Part shown: positions 8,340 to 16,100 of the stretch, in pieces
How the letters are laid out: every line of letters starts with the position of its first letter
Position numbering within the stretch: the first letter of the stretch is position 1
NCBI GenBank assembly: GCA_964419255.1
Contig: CAYQOU010000023.1
Coordinates: 1-58,087 of the forward strand
DNA: 58,087 nt
Direction of reading: 5' to 3'
Source: CAZPHU01 sp964419255
Lineage (GTDB): Bacteria; Fibrobacterota; Chitinivibrionia; Chitinivibrionales; CAYFVL01
Program-made: the position numbers and the translations under genes
Notes under the pieces: model-generated
Databases searched by the model: none
The model's input: only the letters and a program-made list of their open reading frames with translations
What the model was told of the DNA's origin: nothing

Positions 8340-9287
8340 TCAGCAAAGGAAAAAAATTCTATATCTCAATGAACCATATGCAAGTGCTGCCAATAATACA
8401 AATGGTGCTATCAGAAAGGATACTGTTTCGGCTGCGCAGCGAAATGATATGATTTGAATATCCCTGCGCCTTCGCACAGAAAAAAGTATTGAGGACAGAA
8501 TCGGCAGCGCCAAAACTTTCTTATTGTTTTTGACAATGAGTAGGAAAAAGGATGCTGCTGTAAGAACGCCGTTTATGAAAATACTGCCTGACCATGAATA
8601 ACCCAATTGCTTGCGGTACAATACAGGATGCTTTTTAGAAAGAAGAGGATCAAAGCGCCTGTTCCAACAATTTTTAAGAAGATCCCACCATTCGCCCGAA
8701 CGAACCATATGAGATATCTTTATCTCAGGAGAAAAACCTATTCGATACCCCTTTTCAATCAGAGAGAACGCAAGATCGACATCTTCCCGCTGAACCGTAA
8801 ATCGCTCGTCGAAACAACCGACTTCTTTTATTTTTTCGGCTCGATAAAAAATGTTATTTGTTCGATACCCCGGATTCTCCAGACGCTTATAGTCACGGAT
8901 TGGTTTTTCTTTTGCTTCGATTGGAGATGCAATAGAGGTTAACCCTTCGACACCAACATACTCGGAATTGGTGGCTAAAAACGTATAGCCTTTTTGGATC
9001 CAATCCTTTGATGGACGGCAATCATCATCTATGAAGGCGATAAAGCGACCTTTACTTAAGCTTATACCTTTATTTCGCTTGGCGGATATACTCCTGTTAT
9101 TTAAAAAGACCCAATGTATAAGAGGATAATCGTGAGGGAGTGTGTCAAAACAGAAATCGGTCACGATAATAACTTCCGTTGGAACACTGCATGTAGCAGC
9201 CGCCGTTAGAAGAGCCGCCAGTCCACCTACATAATCTGGCCTGTGTGAGGCAACTATAACAGAAACTTCCACTTCAGATTTCATCAT
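8340..9287 (-). CDS. Glycosyltransferase family 2 with C-terminal membrane segment
   Basis: The 315 residues open with VSVIVASHRPDYVGGLAALL and contain the nucleotide/metal motif GRFIAFIDDDCRPSKDWIQK, with the DxD carried in DDD. An acceptor-region ED follows in FTVQREDVDLAFSLIEKGYR, typical of GT-A family 2 enzymes. The last ~70 residues are hydrophobic (FLLIVKNNKKVLALPILSS and a second stretch near the end), suggesting membrane anchoring. ATG ATG at 9287 follows AAGGATTTTGA and overlaps the end of the upstream gene by 14 bases. It is likely to act in repeat-unit assembly. Confidence 0.9.
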   Translation of the reverse strand: MMKSEVEVSVIVASHRPDYVGGLAALLTAAATCSVPTEVIIVTDFCFDTLPHDYPLIHWVFLNNRSISAKRNKGISLSKGRFIAFIDDDCRPSKDWIQKGYTFLATNSEYVGVEGLTSIASPIEAKEKPIRDYKRLENPGYRTNNIFYRAEKIKEVGCFDERFTVQREDVDLAFSLIEKGYRIGFSPEIKISHMVRSGEWWDLLKNCWNRRFDPLLSKKHPVLYRKQLGYSWSGSIFINGVLTAASFFLLIVKNNKKVLALPILSSILFSVRRRRDIQIISFRCAAETVSFLIAPFVLLAALAYGSLRYRIFFLC

Positions 9288-10377
9288 TCAAAATCCTTTC
9301 CAAACGAAAACTTTGACGCCTCCAGTTGTGCCGAAAGGCACTTCTTTGTGCCTGTTTTCCTATCGAGACTCTTTTAATAGGATCCGAAATAACGGAACAG
9401 ATTTTTTTTACATCTGCTCTAATATCAACTCCCGTAATAAGAATGCCATTCTTCCCATCCTGCACGATCTCTCTCATCGAATCTATTGCAGCGACAAAAA
9501 CAACCATACCACAGGACATCGCCTCGAGTACCGCAAGAGAATGCCCGCCTTCAAATCGCGACGAGCTGATCAGGAATTTGTGATGCATATACATGGTATT
9601 CATTTCATTAAAGGCCGCCTCAGGTATAAAGGATATGGATTGTGAACTCTCCGAACTCATCTTGCGTGCGCCTGTTTGATTCAACCCTACCATTGTAATA
9701 GTAGCATCGTTATGTTGTTTCCGTATATTTTCAAATAAACCCATCGTGTACGAAATGTTTTTCTTCCAGGTATTGCCACCTACAGAAAGAAACTGCATTG
9801 TGTTTTCAGATTGATCTACCGTATATGACCCGATGTCCACCCCGTTGGGCAGATAAAAGAATTTATCTTTTATACGGGGATGTCTTTTTCCAAGCCAGCG
9901 CACCTCCGCGACAGTTCCGGTTATACAGCAATCACTTGCGTATAAAGCCGTTCTAAGAAGAGGAAAGCGGATCATATGTGCTAGTATCGAAGTGCGCGGA
10001 AAAAGTATTTTGATGGGAAGTCTCTTTTCTGTTTCGAAAACACGTTCTTCCCAACCATGGCTATGAACCGCCACACGAGTGCTAATCCTAAAAAGCTGTC
10101 TGAAAAGACGTAAAAACAATGCGCATATGACACCATCCGATGAACGGGCGATGATCCAATCCGGAGGCGAAAAAAGGTGGATAATCAGTTCAATGAACAA
10201 TTTGAAAGAAAAACCGATATACCCCATTTTCTTCTTCGGAGCATTTACTATAATTTTACACTCATATCCACGTGATGACAACTCTGAGCTATACGCATGC
10301 ATGACTCTGCTTACTCCCCCGTATGAGTCAGCAGAAACATTAGCAGCAAACCAAACAGTAAGTTTCTTCAATCCCAT
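9274..10377 (-). CDS. Glycosyltransferase family 4
   Basis: ATG 10377 (MGLKKLTVWFAANVSADSYG) with GGTGG upstream is preferred over a TTG at 10395. The 367 residues show GT4 features: SYGGVSRVMHAYSSELSSRG at the acceptor loop, QFLSVGGNTWKKNISYTM at the linker, and a late EGGHSLAVLEAMSCGMVVFV. In that last motif the two glutamates are separated by eight rather than seven residues, a small deviation from the classical EX7E. A 10-base overlap with the upstream GT2-deacetylase gene indicates coupling. The donor and acceptor are unknown. Confidence 0.88.
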   Translation of the reverse strand: MGLKKLTVWFAANVSADSYGGVSRVMHAYSSELSSRGYECKIIVNAPKKKMGYIGFSFKLFIELIIHLFSPPDWIIARSSDGVICALFLRLFRQLFRISTRVAVHSHGWEERVFETEKRLPIKILFPRTSILAHMIRFPLLRTALYASDCCITGTVAEVRWLGKRHPRIKDKFFYLPNGVDIGSYTVDQSENTMQFLSVGGNTWKKNISYTMGLFENIRKQHNDATITMVGLNQTGARKMSSESSQSISFIPEAAFNEMNTMYMHHKFLISSSRFEGGHSLAVLEAMSCGMVVFVAAIDSMREIVQDGKNGILITGVDIRADVKKICSVISDPIKRVSIGKQAQRSAFRHNWRRQSFRLERILNDEI

Positions 10378-12110
10378 AATAGATTCCACCGGCAAATTCG
10401 TGGTCGAATAGTTTTTACAATTTCCAAAACGGCTCTGAAATTATCGGCAGCCTCGCAGGGCATATGAAAAGTCAGACATACAGGAAAGCGACTATAAAGA
10501 AGAGTATCCATAGATTTGCTGTCAAGCATACCTTTTGCCGATTGGTAAAAGGGGTATAATGAAGGAAAATACAGTGCGCCGCTATCAAGAACGATAGGAT
10601 AGCCGACCCGCCAGCTGAACCTAACAGTTTCAGGGCCACCGCATATTACTCGAAACCTCGAACCAAGATGATTTATCTGTTCTTTCGATATCGCATTGAA
10701 AGGTGGTATAAAAATCTCTGTCTTAATATTTTGAGCAACGGTGGAAAACAGCTCAGAAAGCTTTGTATCCAGTTCCGCTATGTTCATTTGCAGTAGCTCA
10801 CTGGGAAATGGTCCATATTTTCCACAATGGGTAAATCCGTGAAGACCAATGTGGACACAGTTTTTTTGAAGCTGCCTGATTTTAGGCCAAAGCTGTGATG
10901 AGGCGAGGTCTTGTCCTTTTATGGCTGCAACAAATGGTATCTGCGTCGTGGATGCAAATTCCGAAAACGCATCGAAAATCTCCAAATTGTCGAAAAATAC
11001 ATCATCAAAACGTAGGAATATTGGTGATGAGTTTTGGTGGGTCTGATGATATGTTTTTGACATTGCAGGCTGAGGCTTGAGCGTATATACTGGTTGTCGT
11101 CTTTTTTTAAAAAAAAGCGCATTTATAATATTCGGTTTTAAAATCTGACGGTGGAGCGTTTCTGAAGGTATGTTGTTGAGAGAAGCGGTTTTTTGGCGAC
11201 AAATGTTATGATCCGGAAACGAATTTTCTTTCATGAATTTATGCAAAATAGAAGGAAACAGCATAACAGCACATATCTGCTCCATAATAGCGCTGAGAAT
11301 AAGAATAAAACATGACCGCGGATGCTTGAGCAAACTCGAGAGTTTTCGTCTTCGTAATGTAATGACTGTATTGCGGCTGACTATGTCGAAATATGTTGCC
11401 CAGAAACTGTCTCTGAATCGACAGGTGTGATATCTGTCTCTGTTTTTCATAAACAGGAGAAGTTCCGCATCAAGCATCTGTCTTATCCGTTTGTATGAAG
11501 AGAGAAAATACGGCAGAAGTCTGATGTTTCTTGGTGCATGCACAACACTGATTTGTGGCACAAACTGTATGCTGCCATATCGTTGCATGCGTATTGCCAG
11601 ATCACAATCTTCAGAATATCTCTCAAAGCGCTCGTCAAATAATCCGACGGTGTTTAAGATACTGCGCCTGTATGCAATATTTGCCGTAATAAAGGTTCCT
11701 CCCGAAATATTTCTAACCTCATTGTCCCATAACCCCTTTCCTTCAGACTGCGTTTGTCCCTCCAGGCCCACTATGTGCTCTGAGGTGGATTGTATGCTGT
11801 TTTTTAAATGTTGATACCAGGTATTTGTTACCCATACATCATCATCCAGAAAGGTAACCCATTCTGACTCAGTTGCTTGTATTCCGCTGTTACGAGCGCT
11901 GCCGGGGCCGCGTGTATGAGCGTGTCGCAAATAGCATGTCCCATACTGCCTGCTAAGCTTTTGATTTACTTCCGCATGTTCTCCTGTGGAACCATCATCA
12001 ACTACAATAACAGTCTGCATATCAAGCCCGGATTGCCGGGATAAGGATAAAAGCAATGTGTCCAAATAGGCGCTGCGGTTGTAAGTCGGAATGACAATTG
12101 TATTATCCAT
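10368..12110 (-). CDS. Fusion: GT2 glycosyltransferase + NodB-like polysaccharide deacetylase domain
   Basis: Of the 580 residues, the first ~215 form a GT2 domain: NTIVIPTYNRSAYLDTLLLS, VIVVDDGSTGEH, EWVTFLDDDVWVTN and a later RYSEDCDLAIRMQRYG. After a hydrophobic/basic linker, residues ~365-570 look like a polysaccharide deacetylase/DUF2334-type domain. It starts with FLRFDDVFFD (metal-binding Asp pair), then has HIGLHGFTHCGKYG (HxxxH metal ligands), EIFIPPFNAIS, and a closing FPVCLTFHMP strand with a conserved His. Enzymes of that fold remove N-acetyl groups from sugars. One polypeptide could therefore add an N-acetylated sugar and then deacetylate it. The joining is seen directly; the activity is inferred. 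Overlaps at both ends fit an operon. Confidence 0.82.
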   Translation of the reverse strand: MDNTIVIPTYNRSAYLDTLLLSLSRQSGLDMQTVIVVDDGSTGEHAEVNQKLSRQYGTCYLRHAHTRGPGSARNSGIQATESEWVTFLDDDVWVTNTWYQHLKNSIQSTSEHIVGLEGQTQSEGKGLWDNEVRNISGGTFITANIAYRRSILNTVGLFDERFERYSEDCDLAIRMQRYGSIQFVPQISVVHAPRNIRLLPYFLSSYKRIRQMLDAELLLFMKNRDRYHTCRFRDSFWATYFDIVSRNTVITLRRRKLSSLLKHPRSCFILILSAIMEQICAVMLFPSILHKFMKENSFPDHNICRQKTASLNNIPSETLHRQILKPNIINALFFKKRRQPVYTLKPQPAMSKTYHQTHQNSSPIFLRFDDVFFDNLEIFDAFSEFASTTQIPFVAAIKGQDLASSQLWPKIRQLQKNCVHIGLHGFTHCGKYGPFPSELLQMNIAELDTKLSELFSTVAQNIKTEIFIPPFNAISKEQINHLGSRFRVICGGPETVRFSWRVGYPIVLDSGALYFPSLYPFYQSAKGMLDSKSMDTLLYSRFPVCLTFHMPCEAADNFRAVLEIVKTIRPRICRWNLLWD

Positions 12111-13167
12111 GTAAAAGTCCGTTGTAGGTGCTTAATACAATTTCGGCAGAGTGCGATGATAAGTTTTCATATGATTGCTGTGCTTCAAACGTTATTTTAA
12201 TTAATTTCCTCCGGTGCATCAGTGCCTCTCGAATACCGGCGGCAATCGATGGTACTGAAAATGGATCTACAAAAACCGCATGGCCTCCAGCTATTTCAAG
12301 GTGGCTGGGTATTTCGGATAAAACCATTGGGCAGTTCATTTTCATAGCCTCTAGCATTGGCAGCCCTAATCCTTCATGATACGATGCTGAAACGAAGACG
12401 GCTGCTGTTGATAGTAGTTGAGGAAAATGGTCGATCGTAACAAATCGTATGTTTGAGGGTACGGAGGACGGAATCTCTTCACGTGTTATTGTCCCGGCAA
12501 TCACCAGCTGTAAATGAGGATACGTTTCATGTATCCTCTTGAACGCCTGTATTACCCGCTTGAGATTTTTATGTGGCGCTCCGCCGAGTGTCAGAACAAA
12601 TGGTTTACGTCCTTTGTCTCTCAACAGGCGCCAGGAAGGAAGAGGTGGGTAAGTAACCATAGATTTTTGAGATCTGCCGAAGAAATCCGTATAGTCTTTT
12701 TCTGAAGCATAGGTATAAAAATGCACTGCATCGAACATTTTAATACAGAATTTTTGAAATTTCCAGAATAAAGTTTTGGATTTATTGCATAGATAGGGGA
12801 TATCTTTCCAGAGTGCAACTCCCATATCGTGTATTGTAGCAATACCCGGGCATGATAGGACAAGAGGCAGACCGATATGATGTATCGGTCCAAGGGCTAC
12901 CCAGAAATGCGCCAGATCGATTTTATATTTTTTTAAAACAAGAGGAATCGATATTAGGTCATATTTCCAGGAAAGCGGCTTTGTTTCAATAAAAATACTG
13001 TTCGGTGGTATACAGGATGACGGTACATGAGAAGCATTTCCATATATGAATACTCTATGTTCAGCTATTTTGCTGCAGATAGATTCACCCAGACGGCGGG
13101 TAATGACACCAACTCCCCTATCAGCATAAGGAAGCGAAAACAACCTATAATCCCAAAAGATTCTCAT
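12103..13167 (-). CDS. Glycosyltransferase family 4
   Basis: The 354-residue GT-B enzyme has the N-terminal pattern RLFSLPYADRGVGVITRRLG seen in the mannosyl/rhamnosyltransferase branch of GT4. It also has KPFVLTLGGAPHKNLKRVIQ, in which the HKN is characteristic of WbdA/WbpY-like mannosyltransferases, and the EX7E motif HEGLGLPMLEAMKMNCPMVL. That resemblance suggests mannose or a deoxyhexose donor, but this is only a family-level guess. Its ATG overlaps the stop of the preceding gene (ATGA), and its end overlaps the GT2-deacetylase gene by 8 bases. Confidence 0.9.
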   Translation of the reverse strand: MRIFWDYRLFSLPYADRGVGVITRRLGESICSKIAEHRVFIYGNASHVPSSCIPPNSIFIETKPLSWKYDLISIPLVLKKYKIDLAHFWVALGPIHHIGLPLVLSCPGIATIHDMGVALWKDIPYLCNKSKTLFWKFQKFCIKMFDAVHFYTYASEKDYTDFFGRSQKSMVTYPPLPSWRLLRDKGRKPFVLTLGGAPHKNLKRVIQAFKRIHETYPHLQLVIAGTITREEIPSSVPSNIRFVTIDHFPQLLSTAAVFVSASYHEGLGLPMLEAMKMNCPMVLSEIPSHLEIAGGHAVFVDPFSVPSIAAGIREALMHRRKLIKITFEAQQSYENLSSHSAEIVLSTYNGLLHG

Positions 13168-14264
13168 GATGTCAGTACTTCGCGATACGTGTTTATAAGG
13201 GATTGTACTATATTGTCATAGGAATTTTCTTCACACATTTTACATTGAGCGCGCACTATCCGGGAAACTTCCCTTTTATCTGTAGTCAATTTTTTAATCA
13301 TCATAACAATATCGGCCGGCTGGGAAGGTACAATCCTTAATACTTCTCGATTTCTATTTATTTCTCTTGTAAGAGGTATATCGGTAGTAATGATGGGTCG
13401 ACGTGCGGAAAGTGCATCTGCCAGGCTGCCGGAATTGCTTCGAGTGGTGAAAAGCGCCATATATATATCCAGAGAATCAAGAATTTTATTACGACTGTAG
13501 TTGGAAAGCCAGCCTGTAATAATGAACTTTTTCTCCCAGTTGCGCCGTCCAATCATCTTATATAAACGCTGGAGTGTTTCCTGGTGTACAGCTCGAGCTG
13601 CTGAGCCTACCCAGATAAATTCCCATGGGATAGTGAGTGCATCGAGCGTTTGGAAAAGAAGATCAAAATCATACGTTGGATTGACAAACCCGGTACTTCC
13701 TAACTGTAAAACCCGGTTACGGCAGAGATTCGGTTTGGTGTATGGGCGGTTTTGTATCGGTTGTCCAATTATCCGGATTGATGAAGCAGGTATTCCGAAA
13801 TCTTTTAGTATTCTGTTTTGATACTGGTTATGTACCACTATCTTCTGTGCGAAAAAATGCCGTTTTAGATGACGCCGATAGGCTGTCTGGTAGGGGTGGG
13901 CAAGATCGTAGCGAAATAATTTTAGTGCTCGTATGAGAAAACTACCTGTTATTTCTTCACGCGGAAAGTCAAAAGGAGATTGCTCATATACCTCATGCAA
14001 GGTGACAATGATGGGTCGACGTATATTCCTGCACAGTTTACTATACATTTCAAATCGGTTTTTCATGAAAAAGGAAGGTTCATATTGAATATGAATGCAG
14101 TCACATGTGTTTATCTTATCAATGATAGTAGGTGTTAAAAAAAGCACTTCATGTGCATCGAACTCCTCCACAGCAAAATGTTGACGGATTTTGGCTATAT
14201 ATGCATGAGAGTAATATGATATACCACATTTTTTATTTCTGGGGAAAATCCATCCGATCTTCAT
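13164..14264 (-). CDS. GT4-like glycosyltransferase with degenerate EX7E motif
   Basis: Translation from ATG 14264 (MKIGWIFPRNKKCGISYYSH), with GGAG seven bases upstream and two bases after the preceding stop, gives 366 residues; the longer frame to 14363 would overlap the upstream gene. The N-terminus (KKCGISYYSHAYIAKIRQHF) is typical of GT4 family members acting on surface polysaccharide. The C-terminal region carries VLQLGSTGFVNPTYDFDLLF and RSNSGSLADALSARRPIITT. At the usual EX7E place there is SGSLADAL, without the two glutamates. Such variants are known among GT4-like enzymes, but the donor site may differ or be weak. Confidence 0.85.
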   Translation of the reverse strand: MKIGWIFPRNKKCGISYYSHAYIAKIRQHFAVEEFDAHEVLFLTPTIIDKINTCDCIHIQYEPSFFMKNRFEMYSKLCRNIRRPIIVTLHEVYEQSPFDFPREEITGSFLIRALKLFRYDLAHPYQTAYRRHLKRHFFAQKIVVHNQYQNRILKDFGIPASSIRIIGQPIQNRPYTKPNLCRNRVLQLGSTGFVNPTYDFDLLFQTLDALTIPWEFIWVGSAARAVHQETLQRLYKMIGRRNWEKKFIITGWLSNYSRNKILDSLDIYMALFTTRSNSGSLADALSARRPIITTDIPLTREINRNREVLRIVPSQPADIVMMIKKLTTDKREVSRIVRAQCKMCEENSYDNIVQSLINTYREVLTS

Positions 14265-14266
14265 TC

Positions 14267-15190
14267 TTATTCTCCACTTGCCGCCCAGGCACGAAAGGAG
14301 GAATATGTATCTGGGCCGGGGATTTGTTTGCCGGCTAGACAGTAACCGGCTATTGCATGGCATGCTCCCAAAATCCCGGCGGCAACAATAATGGGACTAT
14401 GTTTAAGACTGTAGAACTTTTTGCGACTGCGGTATTCCAGTCTGTGCCACCAAAAATTTACCCATGATCCGAGATAATCAGTTGGTGCAAATCGGGCTGC
14501 AAAATAGGTTGTGTTGTAAAACTCATAGAAAACATACCGTGCCCCCGCAGAGAAACGACATCCCCCCGTGCTCTCACGGATGTGCTTAACACGTGCATTC
14601 GGTTCATACAAAATCATGTATCCAGCTGCACGTAATCGAAAAGCACAATCTACATCTTCCCATAACGCATTGCCCTTATACTGTTCATCAAACCCTTCGA
14701 TTTTCTCCAGTGCAGTGCGCCGAAATGACATCTGAGCACCCATAAGAGAGATAACTGTCGTTTGTTCAGGAGATGAAAAGTTTTGGATAATTTCGCCGGT
14801 TTTGGTATTGTATTTGGGAAGTTTATCCGGTCCCGACGGGAAAAGAGGATCCTCGATAAAGCCGGAAACCGCTCCTACTCTTTGGTCTTCGTACCCGTTG
14901 CGGTGATAATGCAAAAGATTGCTTTCTACCTCAATATCATCATCAAGAAAAAGGATAATATCTCCACTGGTTTTCCGGATTCCGAAATTTCTTGCGGTGG
15001 GAAGATTCCGAGTTGGAAGATAGTACAATCTAATATCCGGGTGACAGGCGATTTCAGGCTTTTCAGAACCTTGCCACACTATGGTTATTGTGTCGCCGCG
15101 GGCAAGCATTGGCTTAAGTGATTCAACTAGAGATTGAATCTGGCACGGACGATCAAGAGTCGGGATGATTATGTCGATCTTATTATTCAT
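14267..15190 (-). CDS. Glycosyltransferase family 2
   Basis: The 307-residue GT-A protein begins IDIIIPTLDRPCQIQSLVES and has LPTARNFGIRKTSGDIILFL followed by DDDIEVES (DxD metal/nucleotide site). A later NALWEDVDCAFRLRAAGYMI carries the catalytic-base region of GT2 rhamnosyl-type enzymes. The C-terminus contains a short hydrophobic segment (HSPIIVAAGILGACHAIAGY) that may contact the membrane. The ATG overlaps the end of the methyltransferase gene by 8 bases. It should act early in the glycosyl cascade of this locus if gene order follows assembly order, which is not guaranteed. Confidence 0.9.
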   Translation of the reverse strand: MNNKIDIIIPTLDRPCQIQSLVESLKPMLARGDTITIVWQGSEKPEIACHPDIRLYYLPTRNLPTARNFGIRKTSGDIILFLDDDIEVESNLLHYHRNGYEDQRVGAVSGFIEDPLFPSGPDKLPKYNTKTGEIIQNFSSPEQTTVISLMGAQMSFRRTALEKIEGFDEQYKGNALWEDVDCAFRLRAAGYMILYEPNARVKHIRESTGGCRFSAGARYVFYEFYNTTYFAARFAPTDYLGSWVNFWWHRLEYRSRKKFYSLKHSPIIVAAGILGACHAIAGYCLAGKQIPGPDTYSSFRAWAASGE

Positions 15191-16049
15191 GGCCGTTTTT
15201 AGTTAGCTTGGCAAAAAGTGATCCTCCACCGCAAGCGCCAAAAAGCAACTCGATAGTATTTGAAAAAATGTTGATACTTCGTAGCACAATCCCTAAAACA
15301 GGAACTCTTTTTACTCCGGCCATGAGAAAACAAATAAAAGCAAAGAATGGCATGTGAGCATGATTAAAAGCAATGTGATACTTTTCCGGATACCCAAAAA
15401 TCCACCCCAGGTAGCCGGCAGGACTCTGGGTTGAAAGGATTTGGAAAGATTTTTGGAGTTCTTGTTTAATGGCAAAGCTATTCTTTAATCCAAAATGGCC
15501 ATCCATCACTGCGACAGGATCGAATCCAGCTCTTTTCAAAACAATCCTGGTGGGCCAACGATGAATGTAGTCGTTTATTTCACTGTGCAAAAACATGTGG
15601 CCATGTACATCCATAATGCGTTCCCATTCTTGTATTGCTTTGTAGCTGTCGAGCACATGACCAAGCGTATCAATAGAGTAAGCATAAGAGAAGGAGTTAG
15701 CTTTGAAAGGCAATGCACTTACATCCGCGCACACGGGCAGTATTTTACCAGATAGAGGGGGGGTTATGGATTTCAGGGCACATATGGACCAGTCAACTGC
15801 CACAATATTTGCACGCGTGTGGGAAAGCATCCAATACGTGTATGCACCTTTTCCACAACCGAGGTCACATACCAGGCTGTCGGTGGCGGTCAATGATGCG
15901 AGCCAGGCAACCCCCGCGTGTTTGCGCGAAAGTAATTTACCTGCCAGCTTTTTGACTAAAGAGTATCTGTGACTGAATGCTGTATTCCAGTCACCGCTGG
16001 TATGCTTTTGAGTTGCAAAATTTCGTGCTTGACAAGTAGAGGTTTTCAT
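15183..16049 (-). CDS. SAM-dependent methyltransferase (class I)
   Basis: The 288 residues contain motif I (VCDLGCGKGAYTYWML), an acidic residue at the end of strand 2 (IVAVDWS), and a motif IV-like FSYAYSIDTLGHV, the hallmarks of class I methyltransferases related to the Methyltransf_11 group. The C-terminal third is hydrophobic (FAFICFLMAGVKRVPVLGIV) and may associate with the membrane. Because it leads the glycosyltransferase block, it probably methylates a sugar or a lipid-linked intermediate. This is an inference from context. No good Shine-Dalgarno precedes ATG 16049. The gap to the upstream autokinase gene is 51 bases, the largest break within this half of the cluster. Confidence 0.85.
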   Translation of the reverse strand: MKTSTCQARNFATQKHTSGDWNTAFSHRYSLVKKLAGKLLSRKHAGVAWLASLTATDSLVCDLGCGKGAYTYWMLSHTRANIVAVDWSICALKSITPPLSGKILPVCADVSALPFKANSFSYAYSIDTLGHVLDSYKAIQEWERIMDVHGHMFLHSEINDYIHRWPTRIVLKRAGFDPVAVMDGHFGLKNSFAIKQELQKSFQILSTQSPAGYLGWIFGYPEKYHIAFNHAHMPFFAFICFLMAGVKRVPVLGIVLRSINIFSNTIELLFGACGGGSLFAKLTKNGHE

Positions 16050-16100
16050 AAAAAATTTATACGGTTACGGAAAGAGAAAAAATTATCAGGAAAACCGTAT

